Assembly (NCBI GenBank): GCA_004369045.1 | Contig: ML213507.1 | Location: forward strand, 1,243,324-1,307,323 | DNA from: Heliocybe sulcata | Taxonomy: Eukaryota > Basidiomycota > Agaricomycetes > Gloeophyllales > Gloeophyllaceae | Direction of reading: 5' to 3' | Length of the DNA: 64,000 bases | Shown here: piece after piece, positions 38,848 to 53,598 of the stretch | How positions within the stretch are numbered: the first letter of the stretch is position 1 | Layout: every line of letters begins with the position of its first letter | Notes under the pieces: generated by a model | Seen by the model: only the letters and a program-made list of their open reading frames with translations | What the model was told of the DNA's origin: nothing | Database searches by the model: none | Made by a program: the position numbers and the translations under genes

Positions 38848-41800
38848 TTAGTTCCAGTCGATGGTAAGACCACCAGGTCCAGCGCGCGCGACTCCGATAC
38901 CTCGCTCTGATTCTCTTTTCAGCCATTTCAGTGCACGACCGTCGGTGTCCTTGAGGTACGGCTCCAGTCTCTGATAGCATCGCCTGTTGTGTTCCTGCGA
39001 GGAGCAATCAGCATACAGATCATCCTATATCGTTAGACCTTACCTTCAGCCACGTCTTCTCTTCCTTCGTCAGCATACTCTCCTTCACCATCTTTGTTTG
39101 GATAGGCACGCAGGTCAAACGGTCGAATCCAAGCCAAATATCGCCGTTGAACTCGCGCTTCGTCTAATGCCGCATGTTCATCAGCTCGTCAGCGCTGACG
39201 CGAGGTCAATAGCACAAGCAGGCTTACCGTTACACGTTTGACGACGAGAGCGGACTCGATTCTGATGCCCCACTTCCCTGCGTTATCTGTCGCGCACCTG
39301 TTAGCTTATGACCTAATGCCCCAGCACAATCAACTTACAGTATCCAGGCTCATTAGTGATGACATTCCCGGGTACCAAGGGGACATCTATTCCGAAACCA
39401 TGAGGACCTTCGTGCACGTTCAAGTACGAGCCCACGCCATGCCCGGTTCCATGCATGTAGTTCATGCCGTCTTGCCACAGCGCTCTGCGTGCGAGTACGT
39501 CGAGAGTTTTACCAGTGGTACCCTCAGGGAAGATGGCGCTGTCGATAGCAATCTGCGTGAAGGTCAATCATTCATCGAAACGCACTTGCGATGAAAGGAG
39601 CCTACATGTCCTTGCAAGACACGGGTGAAAGCTTCGCACTGCTCATCGGAAGGACGGCCGAAGTGGACTGTTCGAGTGGTGTCGCATGTACCATCTCGGT
39701 ATTGGCCTCCCGAGTCACTAGCACACCGTCGCGTTAGCCACCATAACTCAGGGCTGGTTCGCAAGAGATTGACTTACTTCAAGTATGGAGTGTCCTTGTC
39801 AATTACACGCGCAGTTGCTCGAGTAGGTGAATAGTGGGGTAGCGCTGAGCGGTCCATAAGCAAGAGGAACAAGGCCAGATCAGAGGTTGATACGCACCTG
39901 CATTAGGGCCACTAGCGGATATGTTCTCATATGCAAGGTCCATAAAGTACTTCTGGTGACGACGGAATTCGGTTAATCTGTAGGCGGCCTCGTATTCGGT
40001 AATCTCGTAGCCTTGCTGCAACTTCTGATCCAACCACGCATACCATCGCACCTATAGGTTAGAACCCCAGTCATTCAATGAACGTCCGCTTTGAATTACG
40101 GTAAAACGTACGAAAGCGACACCGTCGCGCAGATATGCTCGTCTCATGCCTTCAATCTCGACTTCATTCTTCACGGCTTTCATCTCTTCGACATAAGATG
40201 GAAGTACAGTGTATCGCAGATGCGTGAGCATCAGCGAGATGGCGTAAGAAGTCTGTGGCGAGATGATGACCTGGATAGCGTGATATGAGCATAACCGGGT
40301 TGATCATACGCCAGCCGAAAAGAACACGAACCTTGCCCTCGCCCCACTCACGACGGCGCAAGAACGTCCAAATATCATTATAATCCCTCTTCTCAACATT
40401 CAGGCCTTCCAAGTATCTGGACACTTCATCGTCGACTTTGACACCCTCTATAAACAATATGGCCTTATCCAGCCCAATGTACAGGTATGCAAGGAAGATG
40501 GGATTGTACGGGATATCTTGGCCCCGGAGGTTAAGGAGATAAGCTTTATAGTAGAGGGGCGGATGCCAGTCTGAGGATTGCCCGGCAATATAGGACGCGA
40601 AGACACTCACCGATTGAAGCCAAGGAGCTGATGAGGGTCCCGACGTGCACCTGGGCGGGTGTCGGAGGCGTCTTGGACAACCCTAGCGTAGCCGCAGGCT
40701 GCGCCTGTATCCATTCTCGTAGTTCGGCGATCTTCTCAGTCGCGTCCTTGCCTAAAGGAATATTCAGCGTCCCGCCTTCCGATAAGGCCGATCTACCCCT
40801 CACCAGTGAATTCTCTCGGTTGGATAAATATAGATTCCTTCGACCGCTGGGGCTTGTCCTTCCACAGCAAGTCAACTAAATTCTGCGGCGGGTAAATCAA
40901 CTTCGATCCCTTCGCGTTGAGCTGATTGCTGAGCGAGGACGCCTTCTCGTGGGTGATCATCCGCGCATCGATGCCAATCCGCGCGTCCTTAACCCGGTCC
41001 TGAGGTCCGATAAGCACTTCACAAAGCAAATGTCGGGGAAAACGTGGTACTTACAACAAGCCACTCGATCCAGTCCCTGGGAGCCTCAGGTGCACCAGCG
41101 GTAATAAGGTGCCAGTTCTCGTCGAGCTCCTTCTGAGCCTGTAGCCAGTAACGTGAGTCCGTGAGCAGGTAGGCCTGAGTCTTTGAGACGATCGCCTGTC
41201 CGGCGGATCCGGTAAAGCTGGGTAGATGTTAGATATACTCTGTGGATGGGAGTATAGACAGCTCACCCCGAAATCCATTCCCTGCGCTTGTCACTTGGTG
41301 CGACATATTCTGACCCATGAGCATCTTCACTCGGAATAACGCTGATATAAAGCACGACCTCAGCTTGTCTCCGGATTGTACCATCACACATGACGCACTA
41401 ATAATCCAGCTGGTCTTTCTGCATGAGCTTTCGTAGGTCCTCCAACCAGTCAGAGGTATCAGGTTTCTCTTTGATGGGGGCGTTGGCGTCTGCAATCTTC
41501 CTGTCGAACGCAGAGCCGACAAGGGTACTAACGGAATCATTGCGGCCAAGTCGTAAAGCGCCGCTGCGTGAGCTCTGCTTGCTCCTCTGTGATGAATTCC
41601 TCGAAGGGCCCTGGCTAGGCGACTCTTGACTCTTACTACCCGACCTCGGTCTCTCGGGCAAGTCCCGCTCCCGGACTTCACGTACCGCTTCCATCTCCTT
41701 CACAACCTCCTTCTCTCTCTTCCCGGCGCCCCATCCGTATCCCCACTTCTTCGAATCAGACCTCTGCACAGTGGTCGACTTTTCCTTGGCAATATTGGGC

Positions 41801-42051
41801 ACATTATCGTAAGCCTCAGTGTCGGAGATAAAGGTCAGATTGTCGGCACGCGACGTAAGAGTACGCTCAGACGAGAGCGAGCCACTACGCGTGAGGTCAC
41901 CCGAGCGCTGCGAGTATCCGTCATGCTTTTCGGAGTACGACGGCGCAGTCAGTGAGCGCGAAGGCGATGGACGCGACGACTTCGACCGTTTCAGTGAGAA
42001 AGGGAGGCACAATGGAGGCGGCGGTGGTGGCGGAGGTGGTGGGGGAGCCAT
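38848..42051 (-). CDS. Xaa-Pro aminopeptidase (aminopeptidase P) with disordered N-terminal extension
   Basis: Metallopeptidase that removes the residue before a penultimate proline; family M24B, like XPNPEP1. There are 14 exons: 41399-42051, 41267-41341, 41055-41217, 40804-40999, 40611-40751, 40332-40543, 40112-40270, 39898-40051, 39778-39844, 39606-39717, 39339-39552, 39228-39286, 39044-39163 and 38848-38994. They give 823 residues against about 610-620 for the usual enzyme. Two creatinase-like N-terminal domains start at [17 protein letters not shown]. The C-terminal pita-bread domain shows the metal ligands: the aspartates of [16 protein letters not shown], the histidine in [14 protein letters not shown] and RIES. 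Exon 1 adds about 200 low-complexity residues beginning with a polyproline run and then S/R-rich sequence. A shorter start inside exon 1 cannot be excluded. Confidence 0.92.
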
Positions 42052-43029
42052 GTTAGCAGTTACGCGTCAAGGAATAAGATACTCAGTAGCCAGTCGCTGT
42101 CCAGAGCGAGAGCCTTAATCGCGAAACCATGCACGACGAGTGCGCAGGCAACGTCGAAAGAATTTCCCGCCCGCAGACGTGCTGAATACACTGCCAGGCC
42201 TGCGCTCGCTTTAGACGTCGGCCACGTTGCCAGAGTTGGCCATTTACGGATGTTTTTGCCGGATCGGGCCGGTCAGGTGGCTGAGAGGCAGTGAGAGCGC
42301 AGAACCGCCCAGGCGAGGTCGACCCCGAGAACGCACTGGAACGGCGTGGTGCGCTCAAAGTCTAATGAACGATAGGCACATGCGAACTCATCGACGGACG
42401 CAGTCATCTAGGTGATCAGCTTATCGACCGGAACGGCTTAAGGGAGGCCTACCACACTCCCAGTGCCCCCTGTGGGAAATGGAAGGGTGCATGAATTGCA
42501 AGAGAACTAATTCGGCACTGGCAATGGCATCGGTAAAGTCTTTGTGGGCGATGGCGACGGCGATAACCAAAGAAAATCCGTTAGGGTCTGCTTTGGAGGT
42601 GCACCAAGTCCCACACGACACGTAGAGTTCGTCGGCCACAGTCACTGGGAGGCTGGGTGTCCCGTCCCGCTCGAGCGTGACAGCATGCATGACTGTTTCC
42701 GCGCTATTCTGGAAGGCTCTCCGGTACTTGTCTTATTGACCTGTGAATTAATGAAGTCCGCAAGGCACAATTTTCGTGGACCAAGCCAGATGACCATGAA
42801 CCTTGACCAGAATGACCCGCCTATAAACGGCATCCAGACACCCTATATCGTGCAGATCGTGGAAGTACCTTCATGCGGAAAGTAGCCTTCGTCCCGCAGC
42901 GACAGTGCACGCACCGGAGGGAACCGAATATACGTGATCGCTGTAAATGCCGACCTAAATTGAGATGTGGGCTTTGATATATAATATTCACCGGAAATGG
43001 CAGGTTATTTTTTATATATGTTATATTGT
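42052..43029. other. Intergenic up to the assembly gap
   Basis: Upstream region of the aminopeptidase gene. No supported gene; it becomes AT-rich before the gap. Confidence 0.4.
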
Positions 43030-43664
43030 NNNNNNNNNNNNNNNNNNNNNNNNNNNNNNNNNNNNNNNNNNNNNNNNNNNNNNNNNNNNNNNNNNNNNNN
43101 NNNNNNNNNNNNNNNNNNNNNNNNNNNNNNNNNNNNNNNNNNNNNNNNNNNNNNNNNNNNNNNNNNNNNNNNNNNNNNNNNNNNNNNNNNNNNNNNNNNN
43201 NNNNNNNNNNNNNNNNNNNNNNNNNNNNNNNNNNNNNNNNNNNNNNNNNNNNNNNNNNNNNNNNNNNNNNNNNNNNNNNNNNNNNNNNNNNNNNNNNNNN
43301 NNNNNNNNNNNNNNNNNNNNNNNNNNNNNNNNNNNNNNNNNNNNNNNNNNNNNNNNNNNNNNNNNNNNNNNNNNNNNNNNNNNNNNNNNNNNNNNNNNNN
43401 NNNNNNNNNNNNNNNNNNNNNNNNNNNNNNNNNNNNNNNNNNNNNNNNNNNNNNNNNNNNNNNNNNNNNNNNNNNNNNNNNNNNNNNNNNNNNNNNNNNN
43501 NNNNNNNNNNNNNNNNNNNNNNNNNNNNNNNNNNNNNNNNNNNNNNNNNNNNNNNNNNNNNNNNNNNNNNNNNNNNNNNNNNNNNNNNNNNNNNNNNNNN
43601 NNNNNNNNNNNNNNNNNNNNNNNNNNNNNNNNNNNNNNNNNNNNNNNNNNNNNNNNNNNNNNNN
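43030..43664. other. Assembly gap, 635 N
   Basis: Run of N from 43030 to 43664. The left flank is AT-rich (ttatattgt), so the gap may hide a repeat. Any gene crossing it cannot be read. Confidence 0.99.
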
Positions 43665-45304
43665 GTGACTTCCCGATATTGGGCCACATTTACAGGGCAG
43701 TCATATATTCGGTTACTGGAAGTGACGCATTCAAAGAAGCTGAAGACGATCCAGCTTCGACAGGACGTCTCTGAAATTTGCGACCCCTGCATTGGCGAGA
43801 AGTGAAGACATGAAGGGAGGATTGAAAAGCAGCCTCGTGCTTACAGGCAGATAAATGTTCGCCACGGGGAAGGAACGGACCCACTAGATGGGTTGGGAAC
43901 ATACCATCCCCAAAGCCAGTAGGAGAACCGCGTGATGCGCTGTATGCATGCACCTTGGCTTTGTGGGAGATGGATCCGTTCCGATTGAAATGCCCTCCTG
44001 AAAAGATGAGTACATGCACGTCCAGCGCTGGACCCGCCGAAAGGAAAACCAGCATGCTAACCGTGGACTCTTGGCTTCCATCGGGCTATATGTATCTGTT
44101 CAATATGCCAAGTGGATCACCTCAATACTATTCTGCATCTGCTTTCAAATCCTGTTGCCATTCGCATTCACGGTGAAGGTATAGTGATAAATTTGGTGCA
44201 GTCCTGACCGTCGAAGTATGCGCCTTTCCTGATCCCTAAGGCCATGGCTACTAAAGAGTGCCGCTCGACAGTCTAGAAAAGTTCCAGGCCCCGTCCTCTA
44301 CAGTCTTGCATCGACTGTATCGCGAAGAAGAAAGAATCATAGTCGCCGTCGGGCGCTCGGGGACGTCGCGCCACAATGCGCGGGCCACGTGATATGGTGG
44401 CGCGTCATGTGTGGCATTATTTGTGGTTCCAGCCACGGCGATGTCGTTTTAATCCTTCCACACTCATCCTCTGCGCCTGAGTAAAGATCTACCAAACGAC
44501 ATAGTCATTCGATTCTAGGACTAATGACGAAGCGTCGTTATTGTGTATTCATACGTCGCCCCACCCAATGCCGTCCTCAATCACGCAATGTGCTCTGTTG
44601 ATCCGCTCCGCTCTGCCCAAACTGGGGTTTTCTCGCTCTCATCTCAATGCCTATCCTTGGGAGTCAGGCTGACTAGTAAGTTGCTCGGTGACTCCACTTA
44701 CTGGCAGGTTTTAGCGTCTCAGTACTGCCCAGTTCGAAGTCTATCGTCTCTTCCAGTTCGATAGGCTTGAGACATGCAGCCGGTCAGTGTGCTTGCTTGC
44801 GTGTGGCAAGACCTAATCCGTATTGGACGTCGGATGCGAACCCGAGGAGACTTTAACGGCATCTCCCCGATTGCTTTGCTTCTTTGATTCCACCGGTGTG
44901 GCATCCCCCACCACTCCGGACCGGCAGCCAGCGGGTATCTTAGACCTTTTCCTCGCATCAAGTACCAAGTCGAATTAGCATCTGGTATGAGAGGAATCGG
45001 ACTCGGTGTTGCTGTTCACGAGCTTCTTGCATCGCACTATGCTTCCTGCCTGATTTGCCGTAACAGTCCGGCCTTTACAGGGCTATCAATGCTTGTCGGA
45101 CTCGGCCTCTACCCATTCTTGATCCTCGTCCGACTAATCCAGCCTCGTTCCAAGTATGGCACCCCGCAGATTCTCACACCAGTACTATGCGAAGATTAAC
45201 ATAGAATCTTCGACGTTGCCATTAGTAGGCGGCGTGGAGTGAGGGTCTTTCCGTGCCCTTACCCCAGCTTCGCTCGTCGTTGTGACTGTACTGACCGGGA
45301 AAAT
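43665..45304. other. Intergenic with weak coding-like stretch
   Basis: A minus-strand open stretch of 121 codons at 43690-44055 contains ALDVHVLIFSGGHFNRNGS, which looks protein-like. I do not recognise it and see no partner exons, so it is not annotated as a gene. The rest includes the upstream region of the sugar transporter. Confidence 0.3.
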
Positions 45305-48300
45305 ATGGGTGGACCAGGCGCTGTCGTCGCAGACGGGAATGAATACGCCGGACTTGTGAGGCTCGCTGGGCCGTGGTGGAAGAATCGGCGTACGCCTCGG
45401 TTCTTCTGAGAAGTCACTGCCGTCCTGACAGCGACTCTGTAGGTCTACTGGCGTTGAATGCTTGGATTGCGCTGATGTGGGTACCGAGTCATCGTGCTTT
45501 CCGTTCTTCCTCACTCATTATCTTGCTCCAGGCTCATTACATCCACCACCAACGGATACGATGGTGCGTTCAATGACTATTCATCATTTCTGTTATGACT
45601 AATCCCATATACAGGGAGCATGATGAGTGCGCCGCACCACCATGAGTTTCTTATGGTATGCGTGCTCACGGATTATCTCGACAGATGGGCTACAATCGTT
45701 AACTCAGTGGGAAGCATCATTTAACTACCCCGTCGGGCCGCAAGTATGTCCGTCATTTTCGTCAATACCGTAAGAGAATATTGATGCCTTTGTGCAGTTG
45801 GGTTTGTTGAACGCGATCCAAGTAGGCTATCACCCCGCGCCTAATCTTGCTTCGCTGATTCATCCCCATAGAACATCGGCTGCCTAGCCGCCTACCCTTT
45901 TGCGCCATATATGGCCGATGGCCTAGGGCGCCGATTCTCTGTTGGCTTCGGAGCAGCCCTTATGTGCGCTGCGACTGTAATCCAGACCGCTTCCCAGAAC
46001 GTGCGGATGTTTATCGGCGCAAGGTTAGATTGTTGCGATGCAGCTGCGACATTAATGGATGAGAATGAAAAGCGGCTCATGTACCTGAGCGCAGGTTCTT
46101 GATTGGATTCGGGTTGACGTTCGCCCAGTCCGCGGCTCCATTATTGATCACGGAGATTGCATATCCGAGTCAGCGTGGACAGGCGACGTCTCTTTTCAAT
46201 AGCGTTTGGTGAGTGGCTCGATTGCATTTACTGTCTACGTCTCACTCACATCGGCAATAGGTTCTTGGGAAGCATTGTGTGAGCGCAAACCATTGCCGTA
46301 TGTCCATAGTGTCACTCACCCTAGGAAAACACAGCGCTGCGTGGACAGTAAGTCAAATAGTCTGCTTTGTATCCGGTCCATTATACATCATCAAATCGCT
46401 AGACATTTGGCACGTTTAATATCCCGAGCAGCTGGGCATGGCGGGTTCCGTCTGCGCTCCAAGGTTTACCGTCCCTAATTCAGATAACCTTAATCTGGTT
46501 CGCACCAGAATCGCCTCGATGGCTCTTGAGCAGAGGAAGGTGCACATCCCTCTTGTATCTCAGCTCCACTCGCCCTCTAACGCCATACCTTGCCAGGGAA
46601 GAGGAAGCATTGCGGACGCTTGCTTACTACCATGCCAATGGGAATGAGTGAGTTAAGTAATATGTAACATTGGTAGTACTTACGCATGCTATTGTACAGA
46701 CAAGACCCGCTTATTCGGCACGAGTTCGACGAGATCAGAGCGAATATTCTCCGTGACGAAGAAAACAGGAAGAACGTCAGCTGGCTCACCCTGTTCAAAA
46801 CCCCCGGAAACAGGAGACGCCTGAGAGTCATCATTGCCATTGCAGTGTTCTCTCAATGGTCCGGGCAGGGATTAATGTACGTCGTCTATGAACACCGCGC
46901 TGTGACTCTGCTGATTACCGCATTGTCAGATCTTATTGTGAAGCGTTCGCCATCTGTAATCCGCCTTCATTTGCTGACGCGGTCCTATAGATCTTAATAA
47001 GGTACTGGACTCGATTGGAAGTGAGTTCCTTTGCCCTCACGGTGCAAAGTGGTCAGTCCTAAACCTTGTTATAGTCACGGATGCGACCGTACAACTTCTC
47101 ATTGTGAGCAACATCAGCCCTCTCATTACTCGGCAATCCACTGACATGCTGCAGAACGGCCTGCTCAATATCTGGAATTTCATCATCGCCATCACCGCTG
47201 GTCTACTGTGCGAGAGGGTAGGCAGGAGGACATTGTTCATCGTCTCTACCCTAGGCGAGTTAAACAGTCTTACGGCGCCATCTGAGCGAAGGAGTCTTAG
47301 ACGTGCCTCCTTCAACAGGCATGGTCGTATTCTGGACCCTTCAGACTGTATGCATGTCCCAGTACACGCTGCACAACAACATCGCAGCTGGCCACACTGT
47401 CATTGCATTCATTTGTGAGTGGTTGTTTTTTTGCTCGATTGACCCTGACACGCGTCCTTCTACATAGTCTTATACTATGCTTTCTGTAAGTGCTTTTTCC
47501 CCGCGTTCTGTCATGTAGTAGACTCTGACGAGGTGTTATAGACGATGTAAGTATGTTTGGTCCGCTTGTCGGAGAATGTGACTGAGCTGCCCTAACTCTC
47601 AGATCGCCTTTACGCCCCTTATTGTGTCGTGCGTGACGTGCCAGCCTTATTCTGAGTCCCGCCGTAGCTGACTTCCGTCTGAACAGGTATACATGCGAGA
47701 TCTTGCCCTTTGAGCTACGTGCCAAAGGGCTGACATTGTTCTTCTTCACTGTCTCTATCTCCCTTATTTTTAATCAGTAAGCAGAACAATGTCTCACGTC
47801 ACGCGAGTACGCCCTGTGACACTTATTTTCGAAGATATGTCAACCCGATAGCAATGCAGGCGTAAGTATCCACAGCTTCGGCCTGTCATTCATACTTAAT
47901 ATCCTGCGTTCAGCTTGGGATGGAAATATTACGTGAGTGTACCTAGACGGAACTAACAGTAGGTCTTCCACATCGGCTCAACTCTTTGCAGCTGGTATAC
48001 GTGTGCTGGCTCGTGTTCGAAGCTATTTTCGTGTACATGTACGTCCTGGAGACCAAGAACGTGAGCGGTTCTTCATCCTGGTAGCGCCGACTAATGTCGA
48101 CCGCAATTACTGCAGCGGACATTGGAAGAAACAGCAGCGTAAGTGGCATTTTGCGAATCCATATCGATTATGACACGTTGCATGGTTCGCTATAGCTTAT
48201 TCGATGGACAAGAGGGACCTATGTCTCCCAGTGATGTTTCCGCTCTGCCAAGCCAGGAGGCTGAAGAGGTGAAAGAAGATCCGTCCAATAATCCGGTAAT

Positions 48301-48322
48301 AGACATGGTCTCCAAACAATAG
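45305..48322 (+). CDS. MFS sugar transporter (hexose/lactose permease type), 27 exons
   Basis: Twelve-helix proton-coupled sugar porter of 524 residues in the plasma membrane. The start MGGPGAVVADGN lies before LALNAWIALMLITSTTNGYD. Family motifs are NGYDGSMMNGLQSLTQW, DGLGRRFSVGFGAAL, LLITEIAYPSQRGQ, PESPRWLLSRGR, FSQWSGQGLISYYLNKVLDS, ERVGRRTLFIVSTL, LPFELRAKGL and YVLETKNRTLEE. Exons: 45305-45389, 45443-45476, 45532-45563, 45615-45626, 45685-45743, 45798-45821, 45872-46023, 46095-46208, 46261-46278, 46335-46347, 46403-46539, 46597-46647, 46700-46876, 46930-46937, 46991-47020, 47075-47103, 47155-47254, 47319-47414, 47468-47485, 47542-47546, 47603-47628, 47687-47776, 47835-47861, 47914-47932, 47992-48060, 48116-48138 and 48196-48322. 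Frame is kept throughout. Exons of 5, 8, 12 and 13 bp and one GC-AG intron (47255-47318) are needed. Confidence 0.9.
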
Positions 48323-49328
48323 AGTATGTTCAGCGGGGTAGGATGTTCCGAACTAACGGTTGTAGTGGTCTGCTGAAGGTGAGAAGCATCTTTTCAGCGA
48401 GCCTCCCTCTAATTGCTTATGCGCGCTCGTACTCAGGAGAGTGTAGGATGTGCTTATAGGATCTAGTGCCCTCAATGAGACGTTTGCGCTTGGAAGCATA
48501 TCTCCTTAAACCGGCTTCCATCATACGTCCCCTGCACATGATGGCTTGAGAGGGTTGCCTATGACTGCTCAAGCATCGCCAGCGTTCGTAACTAAAGCCA
48601 AACGCACTATCGCTGACCAAATAGGAGTTGTAACGGGAGACACCCACTCTCTAAGGCTTGCAATCGCCCGACAGAAACATGTGTGCCTGGTGCATGCTCA
48701 GCCCCGCGTGAGTTGTCTCATGTTGAGATTTAGTGACAAATGTGACTGAAGAAGGCATTGCTGCTGGATATCAAGTTCTATTCCCGTCAAGCAGCAGAAT
48801 AAGAAGATATCTCAGTTGGTGTTCAACGTTATCTGCACGGATCTGTCAGTGATCGCAGTGACGTCTCGATAATCTCTCGGTGCAAGCGAGCTATGCGTCC
48901 TCCCGAAGAAGAATAACCAGTCACATAGTTCGCCGTGACTTGAGACTTCCGACCCCTGGCTACTGCAAGTCGTCTGTTCTGGTTAAGGGACTCGGACCTG
49001 GCTCGGAATCACAAAGGAGATCCACCATGTCAATTAACTATGTACGTCTTCTTGATATCATGATTCTGGCGAATTTCAAGGTCATGAAGATGGTAAGCAC
49101 CTTGAGTGTGGCGACGAGATGATAATACCGCCGAGCTATGTGCAATACCGAGCATCCGTTTGCTGATAAAACTTAGAACCTGAAGAGGGCGACGCCGACC
49201 GGGGCTGCTTTGTCCTTTCATCTTAATGAGTAGCAGCGGACCCATAAAACGATCTTGAACCCGATCAAGGATTAAGGTGCCCTGTCTACGACAGGATACC
49301 TACGCGTCTAAGTACTGCGACTCCCTTT
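48323..49328. other. Intergenic between convergent genes
   Basis: 3' flanks of the sugar transporter (plus) and the lysyl-tRNA synthetase (minus). No supported gene or RNA. Confidence 0.4.
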
Positions 49329-51813
<2,485 letters not shown>

Positions 51814-52430
51814 ATAACTTTTTGGCTTCTGCTTAATCGAGTCACTATCTGTTTCCCAAACAGGAACTGATCCGGACTAAACGTGCCTACCATATCAGGC
51901 TTATTTTAGGACGAAAGTTGTGAGGTCGCAGAGCTTCAAATGGATTCCAAGGTTTGGTTAGAATCCACCGTCGAAAGATCGCAAAAGGGAAACGTAAGAG
52001 ACAACTGGGGCATCGAGACTTATTAATGTGTGCACAGCACCTCGGATCCGCTAGAGATGAAGGGCAAGACTGAGGGCGAGGCAATACATCGGGGATGATG
52101 AGGGTAGGAGAAAAGGGAAAATCAAAGACTCACGTCTGATATATCGCACTGTAGATTTGTGAAGTGCCTGTGAAGAGTTTATTGACGGCATAGTCGCCAA
52201 ACGCATATTCCTCGACCTCCAGGGTCCCAATCTAGTCTTCTGCGTCGTAGTCTAACAGTGCCGTCGGAGTTGAAATAATCCTCCCAGGACTAGTGTTGCC
52301 GCAGCGCCAGCGCCAGGGCCACCCCAGCGCGGTTCGAGTGCGCGCTGGGTCACCTCAGTGCCACGCTACCCTGCGTAGCAGCGCCGCTGGCCTTAGCTGA
52401 TCTCTATTACGGATTATGCCGGGAGGTGAA
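51814..52430. other. Intergenic, with hairpin
   Basis: Upstream region of the lysyl-tRNA synthetase. It contains the perfect hairpin at 52323-52349 in a GC-rich stretch. No gene is recognised. Confidence 0.4.
52323..52349. repeat. Perfect 9-bp hairpin
   Basis: cccagcgcg and cgcgctggg flank a 9-base loop, gttcgagtg. The loop resembles a tRNA T-loop by chance, but the arms and spacing do not fit a tRNA. Confidence 0.6.
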
Positions 52431-52742
52431 CTACTCTAACAAAGTCTGCACTAAGAGAGTACTACAGTTGAATATTGAATATAGAGTCCTTAATATCTTC
52501 ATTGAGGGCCTCGATAACGAGTCCACAAGGCCGTTGTCCATCAAATCTTTGAGTTGTGCAAGTTGATCGACAATTTTGTGTCTGGCATGAGCGAGTAAGT
52601 TCATCTGAAGTTGACACCCACCGGCACTAAAATCAAGATGGTCTTCGCAAATGAGAGATTTAAAAATCTGTAATGCCTTCAAAAGGACTTCAGAAAGGTC
52701 CCGCGCATCCAGGTTCTTTTCTCATTCCCGAGCATCAGCTAA
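52431..52742 (-). CDS. Unrecognised coding fragment (C-terminal)
   Basis: Open frame reading toward lower coordinates and ending at the stop at 52431. Its helical, leucine-rich sequence looks like real protein: LSEVLLKALQIFKSLI, LLAHARHKIVDQLAQLKDLM and LRTLYSIFNCSTLLVQTLLE. I do not recognise the family. Upstream sequence breaks into stops at about 52720 and no matching exons are found, so this may be the 3' remnant of a gene. The start is unknown, and the coordinates cover the coding-like part only. Confidence 0.35.
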
Positions 52743-53598
52743 CACAGGTGTCAGAGAAAGATAGCCGGATGATGTTGGCAAGACATTCCGGTATGCAGCT
52801 GAACAGCTGAGGTTGTTGAGGATATACATATTTTAACTTCCGAAAGAACTGCCCATGCAGCAGTGTTGCCGGCAGATCTTGAGTAATATTCGCAGCAGTA
52901 GTGTCGGCCTGAGGACAAGTGCAGATGGCGCATATGTATTGTGGAGATGAAGACGTAAATATATAGATAGCAAGAAGTCATATACTCGAGAAGCGCCTGC
53001 GCATTCGCGCAGGGCAAGTACTTTGCGACCCTCATATTTCCGTGGCTATTTACTTCAATAATAATAAGGCTACATAGACTCAAGCTGGATTTTTTCTGGC
53101 TTGAATGCGCGGAATGTTTGACCGATGACGCCACAGTACTGTGGCGTTCGCTACCATACGAGGAAAGCAAAATAAATAGAGACAAATAGACTAACCCTAG
53201 CAATTCTTCGAATTTCGATTCTAACATGCCAGAGACCTTGCTAGTCGCAAAGGTAACATTCATATTACACAAAGATGCAGGGAAAGACTGGAGTGGATGC
53301 CGATATACGGCGTAAAACAAAGCGACGACGCGCCAGCCACCAATGGCGGATGAACACGTGATCGCAACCAGCGCCACTCTGGAGCCGACCAGGGTACTGC
53401 AGGGTCACTCTGTCGGCAGGCAGAGTGGTCACTCTGGGAGCCAGCGGCAGCGCAACTCCAAGCTCACCCTGGCGCTGCGGCAACACTACCCAGGACCCCA
53501 AACGCTAGAGATCGCTCCGGCCGACTTGCACGCTGACTACACCTTGCTTCCGGACAACGAGGACAACGACCTGATTGCTTGCTGCGACGACCAGTGCA
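52743..53598. other. Upstream region of the RBR ligase
   Basis: Contains a 92-codon open frame at 53343-53621 that overlaps the ligase start in another frame, plus the direct repeat GGTCACTCTG near 53403 and 53427. No independent gene is supported. Confidence 0.4.

Noticed and set aside
38471-39007. 178-codon minus-strand frame downstream of aminopeptidase P
   Set aside because: It overlaps the last exon of the aminopeptidase in another frame and continues into AT-rich 3' flank.
43030-43805. Long frames across the run of N
   Set aside because: They exist only because N codons are not stops.
43690-44055. Protein-like stretch with LIFSGGHFNRNGS
   Set aside because: No family recognised, no partner exons and next to an assembly gap; kept only as a note.
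45185-45514. 109-codon S/T/P-rich frame on the minus strand
   Set aside because: It overlaps the first exons of the sugar transporter, which are supported by family motifs and frame.
52290-52400. Possible tRNA around the GGTTCGAGT string
   Set aside because: The string is the loop of a 9-bp hairpin whose arms do not fit a T-arm and no cloverleaf forms around it.
52751-53377. 208-codon minus-strand frame upstream of the RBR ligase
   Set aside because: Composition is irregular, with no motif; likely chance in non-coding DNA.
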